Positions 8,725-17,712 of a stretch of 64,000 nucleotides of DNA are shown in pieces. The notes under the pieces were generated by a model. The model was given only the letters and a program-made list of their open reading frames with translations, made no database searches and was not told the DNA's origin. The stretch spans positions 248,001-312,000 of the forward strand of contig UNRJ01000003.1 of NCBI GenBank assembly GCA_900537125.1, in the 5' to 3' direction. Positions within the stretch are counted from its first letter, which is position 1. Every line of letters starts with the position of its first letter. This DNA is from Rhodobacteraceae bacterium Alg238-R152. Lineage in GTDB: Bacteria > Pseudomonadota > Alphaproteobacteria > Rhodobacterales > Rhodobacteraceae. Both the position numbers and the translations under genes were made by a program.

Positions 8725-9776
8725 GCCGGGTACAGACAATGACCGTCGCGGACGGTGAAGGTGATCAGCGGCTCGATCGGTGGTTCAAGCGAAAGTTTCC
8801 ACATGTGGCGCAGGGGCAGATCGAAAAGATGTGTCGCAAAGGCGAGATACGCGTCGAGGGTGGCCGTGTGAAAGCGAACACGCGTGTCGAGGAAGGGCAG
8901 AGCATTCGTGTGCCGCCATTGCCCGAACCCCATGAAGTTGCGCAGCGCGAGTATTCCCGCGCCGCAGCTAAGGTCAGTAAGGCGGATGCCAAGTTGATGC
9001 TGGATTGCGTGATCTACAAAGATGATGAGATCATTGCTATAAACAAACCGGCAGGTTTGCCCACGCAGGGGGGCAGCAAACAGACCCGGCATGTGGACGG
9101 GCTATCGGTTGCCTTGCAATTTGACATGGAAGAGAAGCCACGCCTTGTGCATCGCTTGGACAAAGATACGTCTGGTGTGCTGTTGCTGGCGCGGACACGC
9201 ATGGCCGCCAAGGCGCTGACCGAGGCGATGCGCCACAAACAAACGCGTAAGATCTACTGGGCCGTGGTGGCTGGTGTGCCAACGCCGTATCTGGGTGAGA
9301 TCAAATACGGTCTGGTGAAAGCTGGCGGTCACGGTGCGCGTGGTGAAGGCGAAAAAATGATTGCCGTGCATCCGCGTGAAGTGGACAGCACCCCCGGTGC
9401 AAAACGCGCGATTACACAATACTCGACATTGTATCGTGTGGCCGGGCGCGCATCGTGGGTGGCCATGGAACCGATCACAGGTCGTACGCACCAGTTGCGG
9501 GCGCACATGGCGGAGATTGGACATCCGATTATTGGCGACGGCAAATACGGTGGCTCCGGGCAAGAGAACCTTGGTGATGGCTGGGGCGCAAAACTGGGCG
9601 GGATGATTTCCAACAAGCTGCACCTGCACGCGCGCTCGATGACCTTTATGCACCCAACAAAGGGCAAGCCCGTGACCGTGACGGCGGAATTGCCTGAGCA
9701 CATGGCCCATACGTGGGAGACCTTTGGTTGGTCTGAGGATCTCGCGGCGGATGATCCGTTTGAAAGCCTGCGGTAA
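8721..9776 (+). CDS. rluC: 23S rRNA pseudouridine synthase, RluC/RluD family
   Basis: Isomerises uridines of 23S rRNA. The N-terminal S4 RNA-binding domain (about 15-75: QRLDRWFKRKFPHVAQGQIEKM) precedes the catalytic domain with HRLDKDTSG, Asp147 being the catalytic aspartate. The conserved GRTHQLRAHMAEIGHPIIGD motif follows. The length of 351 fits RluC, and RluC is the usual gene between crcB and a HAD phosphatase in this lineage. It is translationally coupled to crcB through ATGA. RluD-type specificity cannot be excluded from sequence alone. Confidence 0.9.
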   Translation: MSRVQTMTVADGEGDQRLDRWFKRKFPHVAQGQIEKMCRKGEIRVEGGRVKANTRVEEGQSIRVPPLPEPHEVAQREYSRAAAKVSKADAKLMLDCVIYKDDEIIAINKPAGLPTQGGSKQTRHVDGLSVALQFDMEEKPRLVHRLDKDTSGVLLLARTRMAAKALTEAMRHKQTRKIYWAVVAGVPTPYLGEIKYGLVKAGGHGARGEGEKMIAVHPREVDSTPGAKRAITQYSTLYRVAGRASWVAMEPITGRTHQLRAHMAEIGHPIIGDGKYGGSGQENLGDGWGAKLGGMISNKLHLHARSMTFMHPTKGKPVTVTAELPEHMAHTWETFGWSEDLAADDPFESLR

Positions 9777-9859
9777 ACCTCTTCACGTTTGCTGGGACTA
9801 GAGTGTCGCCGCAGTTTGTTTTGTGGGCGCTCAAGCAAGGTTGGATATAAGGAGGCATC

Positions 9860-10537
9860 ATGCGGCTCAAACTGGTTATATTTGATGTGGATGGCACGTT
9901 AGTGGACAGCCAAGGGCTGATCATCGAGGCGATGAACCTGGCCTTTGAAGGTGAACGGCTGGCACCGCCGAGCCGGGCGGACACTTTGTCGATTGTTGGA
10001 TTGTCGCTGGATGTGGCGATGTTCAAGCTCTTGCCAGACGGGGATGCGGACCTGCGGGCGCGTTTGGTGGAAGGTTATAAACAAGGCTACATGATGCGGC
10101 GTACGGAAACCGGCGTGGCACAGTCTTCGCCGTTTTTTGCTGGCGCGCGAGATGTATTGCAGCAATTGGGCGCTCAGGATGATGTGCTTCTCGGCGTGGC
10201 CACCGGCAAGTCGCGGCGTGGGTTGGACAAGCTGATTGAGGGGCACGGGCTTGAAGGGATCTTTGTGACCACGCAAGTCGCCGACGATCATCCGTCAAAG
10301 CCACATCCGTCGATGATCACCACAGCACTCGCCGAAACCGGCGTTGAGGCGCGGGACGCGGTGATGATTGGCGACACAAGCTATGACATGGAGATGGCTG
10401 CGGCGGCAGGTGTGGCCGGCATCGGTGTTGGCTGGGGGTACCATGAGACCTCGGCGCTCGGGGCGGCACACCATGTTGTTGAAGATTTTGCAGCGCTTGA
10501 GGGCGCTTTGGCACAGGTTTTGGAGATTTCATCATGA
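9860..10537 (+). CDS. HAD-superfamily hydrolase (phosphoglycolate-phosphatase-like)
   Basis: A 225-residue HAD subfamily IA phosphatase. Motif I is FDVDGTLVDSQ, with Asp9 nucleophile and Asp11 acid/base. Motif II is GVATGKS, motif III includes the Lys in SKPHP, and motif IV is MIGDTSYDMEMA. It probably dephosphorylates a small metabolite such as 2-phosphoglycolate, but no feature fixes the substrate. AAGGAGG lies upstream. The stop overlaps the start of the ATP12 gene (ATGA at 10534). Confidence 0.85.
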   Translation: MRLKLVIFDVDGTLVDSQGLIIEAMNLAFEGERLAPPSRADTLSIVGLSLDVAMFKLLPDGDADLRARLVEGYKQGYMMRRTETGVAQSSPFFAGARDVLQQLGAQDDVLLGVATGKSRRGLDKLIEGHGLEGIFVTTQVADDHPSKPHPSMITTALAETGVEARDAVMIGDTSYDMEMAAAAGVAGIGVGWGYHETSALGAAHHVVEDFAALEGALAQVLEISS

Positions 10538-11244
10538 GCGGATGGGCCAAAAAACGGTTTTGGAAAGACACCACTTATGAAGCCATTGAAGGTGGGTTCA
10601 AAGTGCTGCTGGATGGGCGGGGTGTCAAAACACCTGCGAAGGCGTCTTTGATAGTGCCAACCGAAGCCATGGCAAAAGCTGTGGTAGCGGAATGGGATGC
10701 ACAAGAGGGTGAGATTGATCCAACCTCGATGCCGGTCACGCGCTCAGTCAATGCGGCGATTGATAAAGTTGCAGTCCAGCACGCCGAGGTGGCTGACATG
10801 TTGGCGGAGTATGGTGGCAGCGATTTGTTGTGTTATCGCGCCACCAATCCCGAAGAGTTGATCGCGCGTCAGGCTGAGGCTTGGGATCCGCTTTTGGACT
10901 GGGCCGCAGAGGCATTTGATGCGCGCTTAAAGCCGGTGGTCGGCGTGATGTTTGAGGCGCAGGATCAAGCGGCGCTGAACAAGCTCAGCGCGAGTACGCA
11001 TGGCTTTGACAACTTCGAGTTGGCTGCATTTCATGATCTGGTCGGCATCTCCGGCTCATTGATCATTGGATTCGCCGCAACCCATGATCTGCACCCCATC
11101 GAAACGCTTTGGAAACTGTCGCGAATCGACGAACAATGGCAGGAAGATCAATGGGGGCGAGATGACGAAGCTGCCCAAGAGGCAGAGAAGAAAAAGCAAG
11201 CCTTTCTCCATGCTTACGCTTTCTTTCAGCTAAGCAAAAAATGA
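10534..11244 (+). CDS. ATP12-family F1-ATPase assembly chaperone
   Basis: ATP12 proteins bind the F1 alpha subunit during ATP synthase assembly. They occur in mitochondria and alphaproteobacteria. The 236-residue product matches the family throughout: KRFWKDTTYEAIEGGFKVLLDGRGVKTPAK at the N-terminus, DPTSMPVTRSVNAAID, GGSDLLCYRA and the acidic C-terminal segment around WKLSRIDEQWQEDQWGRDDEA. It is coupled by a four-base overlap to the HAD gene and ends the run that began at the HtrA gene. Confidence 0.92.
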   Translation: MSGWAKKRFWKDTTYEAIEGGFKVLLDGRGVKTPAKASLIVPTEAMAKAVVAEWDAQEGEIDPTSMPVTRSVNAAIDKVAVQHAEVADMLAEYGGSDLLCYRATNPEELIARQAEAWDPLLDWAAEAFDARLKPVVGVMFEAQDQAALNKLSASTHGFDNFELAAFHDLVGISGSLIIGFAATHDLHPIETLWKLSRIDEQWQEDQWGRDDEAAQEAEKKKQAFLHAYAFFQLSKK

Positions 11245-11443
11245 TCGTACTGCATGTAAAACAAGGGCAAATGGCTGATAGCGCAAGCATTGATAGTATT
11301 GCGTGATGGACCTCTTGACGTTTGACGATGAATGCGACCAAACTGAACCTCGATGTGAGGGGGGTGTAATCTCTGAACATCTACTTTCGGTCTAACATGG
11401 CCAAAAACCACCCGGTAAGGGTGGACAACAGGAAGAGGTAAAA

Positions 11444-12460
11444 ATGAAAAAATCCGTAGTTTTCGGTGCACTAACAGTTGCTGGCCTGGCGGCTGGCGCA
11501 GCTGCTGCTGGCACGCTTGACGATGTTAAAGCGCGCGGCAAGCTGAACTGTGGTGTGACCACTGGTCTGGTTGGCTTTGCCGCACCAGATGCAAACGGCG
11601 AATGGATGGGGTTCGACGTTGGCATTTGCCGTGCAGTTGCAGCAGCCGTTCTGGGCGACCCGAAAGCGGTTGAGTTTGTTCCGACCACCGGTAAGACCCG
11701 CTTCACCGCGCTGGCCTCCGGCGAGATCGACCTGCTGGCCCGCAACACCACTTGGACCTTCTCCCGTGACGTTGACCTGAAGTTCACCTTTGTTGGCGTG
11801 AACTACTATGACGGTCAGGGCTTCATGGTTCCAAAAGAACTGGGTGTGTCCTCCGCGAAAGAACTGGACGGCGCAACCGTTTGTATCCAGACCGGTACCA
11901 CCACTGAGCTGAACCTGGCGGACTTCTTCCGCTCCAACAACATCAGCTACGAGCCGGTGCCAATCGAAACCAATGCTGAAGCACAGCAGCAGTACCTTGC
12001 CGGTGCTTGTGACGTGTACACAACAGACGCATCTGGTCTGGCCGCGACACGTGCGACCTTTGAAGATCCTTCTGCGCACGTTCTTCTGCCAGAAATCATC
12101 TCCAAAGAGCCGCTCGGCCCGTTGGTTCGTCACGGCGACGACAACTGGGGCGACGTAGTACGTTGGTCTCTGAACGCTCTGGTAACGGCTGAAGAGCTGG
12201 GTGTGACCTCCGCAAACATCGGTGAGATGGCTGCCGGCACAAACAACCCAGAAATCAACCGTCTGCTGGGTACCGAAGGTTCCCTGGGCGAGATGCTCGG
12301 TCTGGACGCTGGTTGGGCCAAAAACGCCATCATGGCGGGCGGCAACTACGGTGAGCTGTTTGAAGGTAACATCGGCGAAAGCACTCCGATCGGTCTGGCC
12401 CGTGGCCTGAACGCTCAGTGGACCGATGGTGGCCTGATCTACTCCCCACCTTTCCGCTAA
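11444..12460 (+). CDS. aapJ: General L-amino-acid ABC transporter, substrate-binding protein
   Basis: Periplasmic receptor of the broad-specificity Aap system. Residues 1-22 form a Sec signal peptide ending near AAAAG. The family-3 binding-protein fold starts with GTLDDVKARGKLNCGV and includes the LTSG-like ALASGEIDLLARNTTWTFSRD block and VCIQTGTTTELNLADFF. The length of 338 fits AapJ. AGGAAGAGG precedes the ATG. An intercistronic stem-loop follows before aapQ, consistent with higher expression of the binding protein than of the permeases. Confidence 0.93.
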   Translation: MKKSVVFGALTVAGLAAGAAAAGTLDDVKARGKLNCGVTTGLVGFAAPDANGEWMGFDVGICRAVAAAVLGDPKAVEFVPTTGKTRFTALASGEIDLLARNTTWTFSRDVDLKFTFVGVNYYDGQGFMVPKELGVSSAKELDGATVCIQTGTTTELNLADFFRSNNISYEPVPIETNAEAQQQYLAGACDVYTTDASGLAATRATFEDPSAHVLLPEIISKEPLGPLVRHGDDNWGDVVRWSLNALVTAEELGVTSANIGEMAAGTNNPEINRLLGTEGSLGEMLGLDAGWAKNAIMAGGNYGELFEGNIGESTPIGLARGLNAQWTDGGLIYSPPFR

Positions 12461-12471
12461 ACACATCACGG

Positions 12472-12500
12472 AAAGGGCGCGGTACATTCCGCGCCCTTTT
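12472..12500 (+). terminator. Stem-loop between aapJ and aapQ (attenuator/mRNA stabiliser)
   Basis: AAAGGGCGCGG (12472-12482) pairs perfectly with CCGCGCCCTTT (12489-12499), with a six-base loop and a T-rich trail. It is positioned to stop part of the transcripts after the binding-protein gene or to protect its mRNA 3' end. Confidence 0.75.
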
Positions 12501-12582
12501 CGCTTTTACGACCCACAACAATAATCGGCCACGGCGCAACGACGCCATAGTTTAACCGGCCGAGCAACGGGGAAGATCCCAT

Positions 12583-13851
12583 ATGACCACTTTGACCGAC
12601 CCTCCCAAGGCGTCGTTCCGGCTGTCTATGCTGATCTACGACACACGGTATCGCTCTCTGACGATCCAAGCTGTCGCAATGATTGGTTTTATGCTTTTTG
12701 CCGCCTGGTTGATCAACAACACGATGACCAACCTAGAGACCCTTGGAAAAACGCCGCAGTTTGGCTTCTTGCTGGAGCCCGCGGGCTACGACATCAACCA
12801 ACGTCTGCTTGATTATAACAGCCAAGACACCCACATGCGGGCGTCTCTCCTTGGGCTTTTGAACACTCTGCTTGTGGCGGTGATGGGCTGTATCACTGCA
12901 ACCATCATCGGCGTGCTTGTGGGTGTACTACGTCTTTCGAAAAACTGGATCGTCGCCAAAATCATGACGGTTTATGTGGAAATGTTCCGCAACGTGCCGG
13001 TCTTGCTTTGGATTGTGTTGGCCATGGCCATCCTGATCGAGAGCCTGCCTGCGCCACGCGCCTTCCGTGGAGAAAATCCCGAAGCCACGATGAACTTGTT
13101 TGACACAGTGGCGGTCACAAACCGTGGTATTTACGTACCGGAACCGCTGTTTTCCAATAGTTTGGGTAACATCCACCTGCTGGGCCAAAGCTCGCTGCGG
13201 TTTGATGTGTCGGTTGATCTGATCGCGATCTTGATTGTGTTTGGTCTGAGCATCTTTGGTATTACAAAGATGAATGCACGCGCGAAGCGTATTCAAGAAG
13301 CAACTGGTGATCGCCCCAACACGCTTTGGGCAAACCTGGGTCTGTTCTTTGTGCCAACCGGTATCTTGCTGGCGTTGCTTGGGTTCCACCTTGGCTACCC
13401 GGAGTTGAAAGGCTTCAACTTCAAGGGCGGTACGCATATGCGGAACTCGCTGATTGCCTTGTGGTTGGCGTTAAGCCTCTACACGGCGGCCTTTATCGCA
13501 GAGATTGTGCGTGGCGGTATTTTGGCCGTGAGCCATGGTCAAACCGAAGCTGCTGAGGCGCTGGGTATGCGTCCGGGTCGCACAATGCGGCTTGTGATCC
13601 TACCACAAGCTTTGCGTGTGATCATTCCACCAATGATTTCCAACTACCTGAACCTGACCAAAAACTCCTCGCTGGCGATTGCGGTGGGTTACATGGACAT
13701 TACAGGCACGTTGGGCGGCATCACCATGAACCAAACTGGGCGTGAGCTTGAAACAGTTCTCATGCTGATGCTGTGTTACCTGGTGATCTCGTTGAGCATC
13801 TCCATGGTGATGAACTGGTACAATAACCGTGTAAAACTGGTGGAGAGATAA
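12583..13851 (+). CDS. aapQ: General L-amino-acid ABC transporter permease
   Basis: Inner-membrane permease, 422 residues, with several hydrophobic helices. The HisM/GlnP-type permease loop EAAEALGMRPGRTMRLVILPQALRVIIPP near the C-terminus contacts the ATPase, and NLTKNSSLAIAVGYMD follows. The long N-terminal part and the split transmembrane domain with a central soluble region are typical of AapQ. GGGGAAG lies before the ATG. aapM follows after a single base. Confidence 0.92.
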   Translation: MTTLTDPPKASFRLSMLIYDTRYRSLTIQAVAMIGFMLFAAWLINNTMTNLETLGKTPQFGFLLEPAGYDINQRLLDYNSQDTHMRASLLGLLNTLLVAVMGCITATIIGVLVGVLRLSKNWIVAKIMTVYVEMFRNVPVLLWIVLAMAILIESLPAPRAFRGENPEATMNLFDTVAVTNRGIYVPEPLFSNSLGNIHLLGQSSLRFDVSVDLIAILIVFGLSIFGITKMNARAKRIQEATGDRPNTLWANLGLFFVPTGILLALLGFHLGYPELKGFNFKGGTHMRNSLIALWLALSLYTAAFIAEIVRGGILAVSHGQTEAAEALGMRPGRTMRLVILPQALRVIIPPMISNYLNLTKNSSLAIAVGYMDITGTLGGITMNQTGRELETVLMLMLCYLVISLSISMVMNWYNNRVKLVER

Positions 13852-13852
13852 A

Positions 13853-15199
13853 ATGAGCGACGTTTCTTTTGTCCGCACCGAAATGCTCCCACAGCAAGAG
13901 CCGCCTGGCTCTTCCGTTGGGATCGTTGGTTGGGCGCGGGCCAATCTGTTTGATGGTGTAACGAACTCCGTACTCACCATTTTGAGCCTGATCTTTGTGT
14001 ATTTTGTGTTGGAAGGCCTGCTGTCCTGGACGTTTCAGTCCGTATGGAACGCAAGCTCGCTGACCGAATGCCGTGAGATCATGACTGCAACTTGGGGCAA
14101 GACCCATGGGCATGCATGTTGGGCGGTGATCAATGATCGTTGGCTGCAGCTGCTGTATGGTTTCTACCCGCCTTACCCTGCAGAAGCGGGCGTGAACTTT
14201 GGTGAAAATACAGGCGCGTGGCCGGCCTACTTCCGTCCAAACCTGTCATTTGTGCTGTTGTTGATTGCCGTTGCTCCCGTGCTGTTTGACAAGCTGCCGC
14301 GCAAACTGTTGATCGTGACTGCTGTCTATCCGTTCCTGATGCCTTGGCTGATGTGGGGTGGGTCGATTTGGGGTCCCGTGATGGCTGCTGCTGGTTTTGG
14401 CATCGGCTACCTGGCGTTTCGTTTGCTAACCCCCGTCCTTGGCGGCTTGGGTGGTATTATCGCGGCGATAGCACTTCCGGTGATTTGGTGGCTGTTCCTG
14501 ACAGGTATCGTAGCTGCGGGTCTTGAATCGGTCGTTTCGATTTCCATTCCTGAAGTAGAAAGCCGTAAGTTTGGTGGCTTCATGCTGTCCATCCTAATCG
14601 GTGTGGTCGCAATTGGCTGCTCGCTGCCGATTGGCATCGTGCTCGCCCTTGGCCGTCAGTCCGATTTGATGATTGTGAAAACACTGTGTGTGGGCTTCAT
14701 CGAGTTCATCCGGGGTGTGCCACTGATCACTCTGCTGTTTGTGGCATCCGTTCTTTTGAATGTGTTCCTGCCACCGGGTACGCAGTTTGACATCATCCTG
14801 CGGGTTCTGATCATGGTGACTTTGTTTGCCTCTGCTTATATGGCGGAAGTTGTGCGTGGTGGTCTCGCCGCGCTGCCAAAAGGCCAATATGAGGGCGCTG
14901 ACTCTCTGGGTCTGAACTACTGGCAGGCGCAACGACTGATCATTATGCCGCAAGCGTTGAAGATCTCCATTCCTGGCATCGTGTCGACCTTTATCGGGGT
15001 GTTTAAAGACACCACGCTGGTGTCGATCATTGGCTTGCTTGACCCGCTGGGTCTGTCCAATGCGATCCGTGCGGATGCGGCCTGGAACGGCATCTATTGG
15101 GAGCTGTTTGCTTTCATCGCCTTCTTGTTCTTCGTCTTCTGCTTCGGCATGTCCCGCTATTCCATGTACCTGGAGCGCAAGCTCCACAAAGGTCACTAA
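13853..15199 (+). CDS. aapM: General L-amino-acid ABC transporter permease
   Basis: Second permease subunit, 448 residues, pairing with AapQ. It has multiple hydrophobic helices and the EAA-type coupling loop QYEGADSLGLNYWQAQRLIIMPQALKISIPG near the C-terminus, followed by FKDTTLVSIIGLLDPLG. It starts one base after the aapQ stop, so the two are likely translated together. The central insert with many tryptophan and proline residues is normal for AapM. Confidence 0.92.
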   Translation: MSDVSFVRTEMLPQQEPPGSSVGIVGWARANLFDGVTNSVLTILSLIFVYFVLEGLLSWTFQSVWNASSLTECREIMTATWGKTHGHACWAVINDRWLQLLYGFYPPYPAEAGVNFGENTGAWPAYFRPNLSFVLLLIAVAPVLFDKLPRKLLIVTAVYPFLMPWLMWGGSIWGPVMAAAGFGIGYLAFRLLTPVLGGLGGIIAAIALPVIWWLFLTGIVAAGLESVVSISIPEVESRKFGGFMLSILIGVVAIGCSLPIGIVLALGRQSDLMIVKTLCVGFIEFIRGVPLITLLFVASVLLNVFLPPGTQFDIILRVLIMVTLFASAYMAEVVRGGLAALPKGQYEGADSLGLNYWQAQRLIIMPQALKISIPGIVSTFIGVFKDTTLVSIIGLLDPLGLSNAIRADAAWNGIYWELFAFIAFLFFVFCFGMSRYSMYLERKLHKGH

Positions 15200-15214
15200 T
15201 AAGGAGTTCATCAA

Positions 15215-16006
15215 ATGTCTGAACTGATGACCGACCGCCAAATCGACCGCTCGAAGATGCAAGTCTCCGATCAGGTCGCGATCGAAATCCGCAACATGAA
15301 CAAGTGGTACGGGTCGTTCCACGTGTTGCGTGATATCAACCTCACCGTGAACGAAGGCGAACGCATTGTGATTGCGGGGCCTTCGGGCTCCGGTAAATCG
15401 ACGCTGATCCGCTGCATCAACCGTTTGGAAGAGCACCAGTCCGGTGACATCATCGTGGACGGTACTGAGCTGTCCAGCGATCTCAAGAACATCGACAAGA
15501 TCCGCTCCGAAGTTGGCATGTGCTTCCAGCACTTCAACCTCTTCCCGCATCTGACGATCCTGGAGAACTGCACGCTGGCGCCGATTTGGGTGCGCAAGAC
15601 GCCTCGTAAAGAGGCCGAAGAAACCGCGATGCACTTCCTTGAGAAGGTGAAAATTCCGGAGCAGGCTGACAAGTACCCCGGTCAGTTGTCCGGTGGTCAG
15701 CAGCAGCGTGTGGCAATTGCCCGCTCGCTTTGCATGAAGCCACGCATCATGCTGTTTGACGAACCAACGTCTGCGCTTGACCCGGAGATGATCAAAGAGG
15801 TGCTCGACACCATGATCGAACTGGCGGAAGAGGGCATGACCATGTTGTGCGTGACCCACGAGATGGGCTTTGCCCGTCAGGTGGCCAACCGCGTGATCTT
15901 CATGGACCAAGGTCAGATCGTGGAGCAGAACGAGCCGGAAGAGTTCTTCAACAACCCGAAGAGCGAGCGGACCAAACTGTTCCTAAGCCAGATTCTGGGT
16001 CACTGA
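15215..16006 (+). CDS. aapP: General L-amino-acid ABC transporter ATP-binding protein
   Basis: Cytoplasmic ATPase of the Aap importer, 263 residues. Walker [10 protein letters not shown] is at residues 55-63, the signature is LSGGQQQR, and Walker B is [12 protein letters not shown] followed by the switch His in CVTHEMGFA. It belongs to the polar amino-acid (GlnQ/HisP) subgroup. AAGGAG precedes the ATG, 15 bases after aapM. A strong terminator at 16028-16053 ends the operon. Confidence 0.94.
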   Translation: MSELMTDRQIDRSKMQVSDQVAIEIRNMNKWYGSFHVLRDINLTVNEGERIVIAGPSGSGKSTLIRCINRLEEHQSGDIIVDGTELSSDLKNIDKIRSEVGMCFQHFNLFPHLTILENCTLAPIWVRKTPRKEAEETAMHFLEKVKIPEQADKYPGQLSGGQQQRVAIARSLCMKPRIMLFDEPTSALDPEMIKEVLDTMIELAEEGMTMLCVTHEMGFARQVANRVIFMDQGQIVEQNEPEEFFNNPKSERTKLFLSQILGH

Positions 16007-16027
16007 TCCCAAACACAGATCAAAAAG

Positions 16028-16053
16028 AAGGCCGGGCATTTGCCCGGCCTTTT
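16028..16053. terminator. Bidirectional terminator between aapP and the DUF411 gene
   Basis: AAGGCCGGGCA (16028-16038) pairs perfectly with TGCCCGGCCTT (16041-16051); TTTT lies on one side and an A-run (16022-16026) on the other. It can serve both converging transcripts. Confidence 0.85.
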
Positions 16054-16057
16054 GCGT

Positions 16058-16507
16058 TTAGCTATGGCTTTCAAACACTTCTGTGCGGCCATCCGGGCGA
16101 ATTAGCAGGGTGTCGTAAGGCTCCACTTCGCCGCCCATTTCCATGCCAGGCGACCCCATGGGCATGCCTGGCACGGTGAGTCCCCGTGCGGAGGGGTGTT
16201 CGGCTAAGAGGCGGCGGATGTCAGAAGCGGGCACGTGGCCTTCGACCAGGTAGCCGTCTATCAGGCCAGTGTGGCAGGAGGAGGTTTCGTCCGTCAGGCC
16301 AAGGCGGGCTTTGATATCCCACAGCTCTTCGTCAGGGATGGCGTGGCTTTCCACCGTGAAGCCTTCGGAGCGGAGATGGTCTTCCCAGGCGACGCAGCAG
16401 CCACAGGTGGGGGATTTCACAACTTTGATGGTGGGCGTGTCCGCAAGAGCGGGCAGGGAGACTATGGGTAGACTGGCGGTCGCCAGAAGGAAGGCACGGC
16501 GGTGCAT
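16058..16507 (-). CDS. DUF411-family periplasmic metal-binding protein
   Basis: A 149-residue protein of the DUF411 family, often found with copper-resistance genes. The N-terminus MHRRAFLLATASLP is a twin-arginine-like signal peptide ending near ALA. The mature part has the SPTCGCC cysteine cluster (Cys35, 37, 38), a further Cys in SSCHTG, the GYLVEGHVPASDIRRLL family block and a methionine-rich stretch (GMPMGSPGMEM) suited to copper(I). AAGGAG precedes the ATG at 16507; a longer frame upstream adds only shadow. No other copper genes are adjacent. Confidence 0.82.
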   Translation of the reverse strand: MHRRAFLLATASLPIVSLPALADTPTIKVVKSPTCGCCVAWEDHLRSEGFTVESHAIPDEELWDIKARLGLTDETSSCHTGLIDGYLVEGHVPASDIRRLLAEHPSARGLTVPGMPMGSPGMEMGGEVEPYDTLLIRPDGRTEVFESHS

Positions 16508-16573
16508 GGTAGGCTCCTTGAATGCTGTTGTTGGACAGATAGGCAGCAGCAAGCTGTGCCGCAATGCGCTGGA

Positions 16574-17089
16574 TCAAGTGGCGTCCGGTTGCGCGGCGAC
16601 GACTTCGCGTGGGATGGCAAAGTCGACAACAGTGCCCAAGGAGAACTGCGCGTCAGACCAGCGCTCGATGTCAAAGTGAAAAACCGTGGTGGCGCAGGTG
16701 GGGTAGTCGGAGAAGCGAGGGTGCGTGGCCGGTTTTTTGACTAGCATTTCAGCGAAGTAGGCGATGCCCGGATTGTGGCCGAGCATCAAGATGGTGTTGG
16801 CCTGCGCGGTTTGTAGTACACGCACCATGACATCGGCGCTGGCGTGGTAGAGGGTGTCTTCATACCGGGCTTTGGCGGCGGTGACGCCAAGGCGTGTGTA
16901 GGTCTCTCTGGTGCGTTCTGCGGTGGAGCAGAGCAGCTCGTCCGGTCGGTAGTTGTTGTCTTTGAGCCACTTGCCCATCGCGGCGGCTGAGGTGCGGCCG
17001 CGTGCGTTGAGGGGCCGGGCATGATCCGGTTGCATGAAATCATCCCAGCTTGATTTGGCGTGGCGCATCAGGATCAGGGTGCGGCTCAT
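16574..17089 (-). CDS. Histidine phosphatase family protein (SixA-like)
   Basis: A 171-residue phosphohistidine-type phosphatase. The catalytic RHG-equivalent motif LILMRHAKSSW is at the N-terminus, and the second active-site histidine is in MLGHNPGIA. It resembles SixA, which removes phosphate from histidine on signalling proteins, but the target is unknown. The ATG at 17089 overlaps the stop of the upstream 4Fe-4S protein gene (ATGA), so it is the last gene of a coupled three-gene operon. Confidence 0.82.
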   Translation of the reverse strand: MSRTLILMRHAKSSWDDFMQPDHARPLNARGRTSAAAMGKWLKDNNYRPDELLCSTAERTRETYTRLGVTAAKARYEDTLYHASADVMVRVLQTAQANTILMLGHNPGIAYFAEMLVKKPATHPRFSDYPTCATTVFHFDIERWSDAQFSLGTVVDFAIPREVVAAQPDAT

Positions 17090-17712
17090 GGATGAAAGGA
17101 CCTCATATGCAATGCGGATTGCGCGTCGGTGCGCCCAGCATTTGCTGAGTGTGGACAGGCGCGGCGGGCAATGCAACCGCGGGACATGCACTCTACGCCG
17201 CCAGGTGTGTCTAGGTAGGCGTGGCAGGCTGTGACATTGTAGCCGGTCTCTGCGTTGAGGGCATCAACCGGGCAAGCCGAAGTGCAGGGGGAAGCACAGG
17301 CGCGGCAGGGGGAAGGGCTTACTTGTTTCGGTAACTGGATTTCTGTTGGCAGGATCAGGGCGCCGCGCAGGGAGATCATCAGGCCTACTTCGGGGTGCAC
17401 CATCATGCCCACCGGGCTTTGGAAGAACTGTCCGCTGTCCAAGGCCCAACGGATGAATGGCGGGTAAGGCGGGCCGTCGGAGGGGAATTGGCATGAGGCG
17501 CCAAACTGCGTAGCGATGGCGCCAACAATGCGTTTGGACCAGCGATCGACGGGGTCCTTTGCACCATCTTTGTATTCCAACGACGTGACAAACACGGTCC
17601 AGAACGCTGGACCGGTGCCAAACAGAACGATGGTTTTGCCGTCTTCATGTCGCGCTCCCATCGTGAGGAGGCCCGCGTTTGCGGCGGCGATTTGGATGGC
17701 TTCCAGCGTCAT
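17086..17712 (-). CDS. Ferredoxin-like protein with two 4Fe-4S motifs
   Basis: A 208-residue protein. The C-terminal third has a CxxCxxxCxxxCP cluster motif (CRACASPCTSACPVDAL), then CHAYLDTPGG and CMSRGCIARRACP, suggesting two iron-sulfur clusters. The N-terminal two thirds have no motif I can name, and no catalytic domain such as that of the QueG reductase is visible. Start at the ATG at 17712 overlaps the stop of the sterol-desaturase gene (ATGA). It is probably an electron carrier or reductase partner of the neighbouring oxygenase; this is inferred from position. Confidence 0.75.
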   Translation of the reverse strand: MTLEAIQIAAANAGLLTMGARHEDGKTIVLFGTGPAFWTVFVTSLEYKDGAKDPVDRWSKRIVGAIATQFGASCQFPSDGPPYPPFIRWALDSGQFFQSPVGMMVHPEVGLMISLRGALILPTEIQLPKQVSPSPCRACASPCTSACPVDALNAETGYNVTACHAYLDTPGGVECMSRGCIARRACPHSANAGRTDAQSALHMRSFHP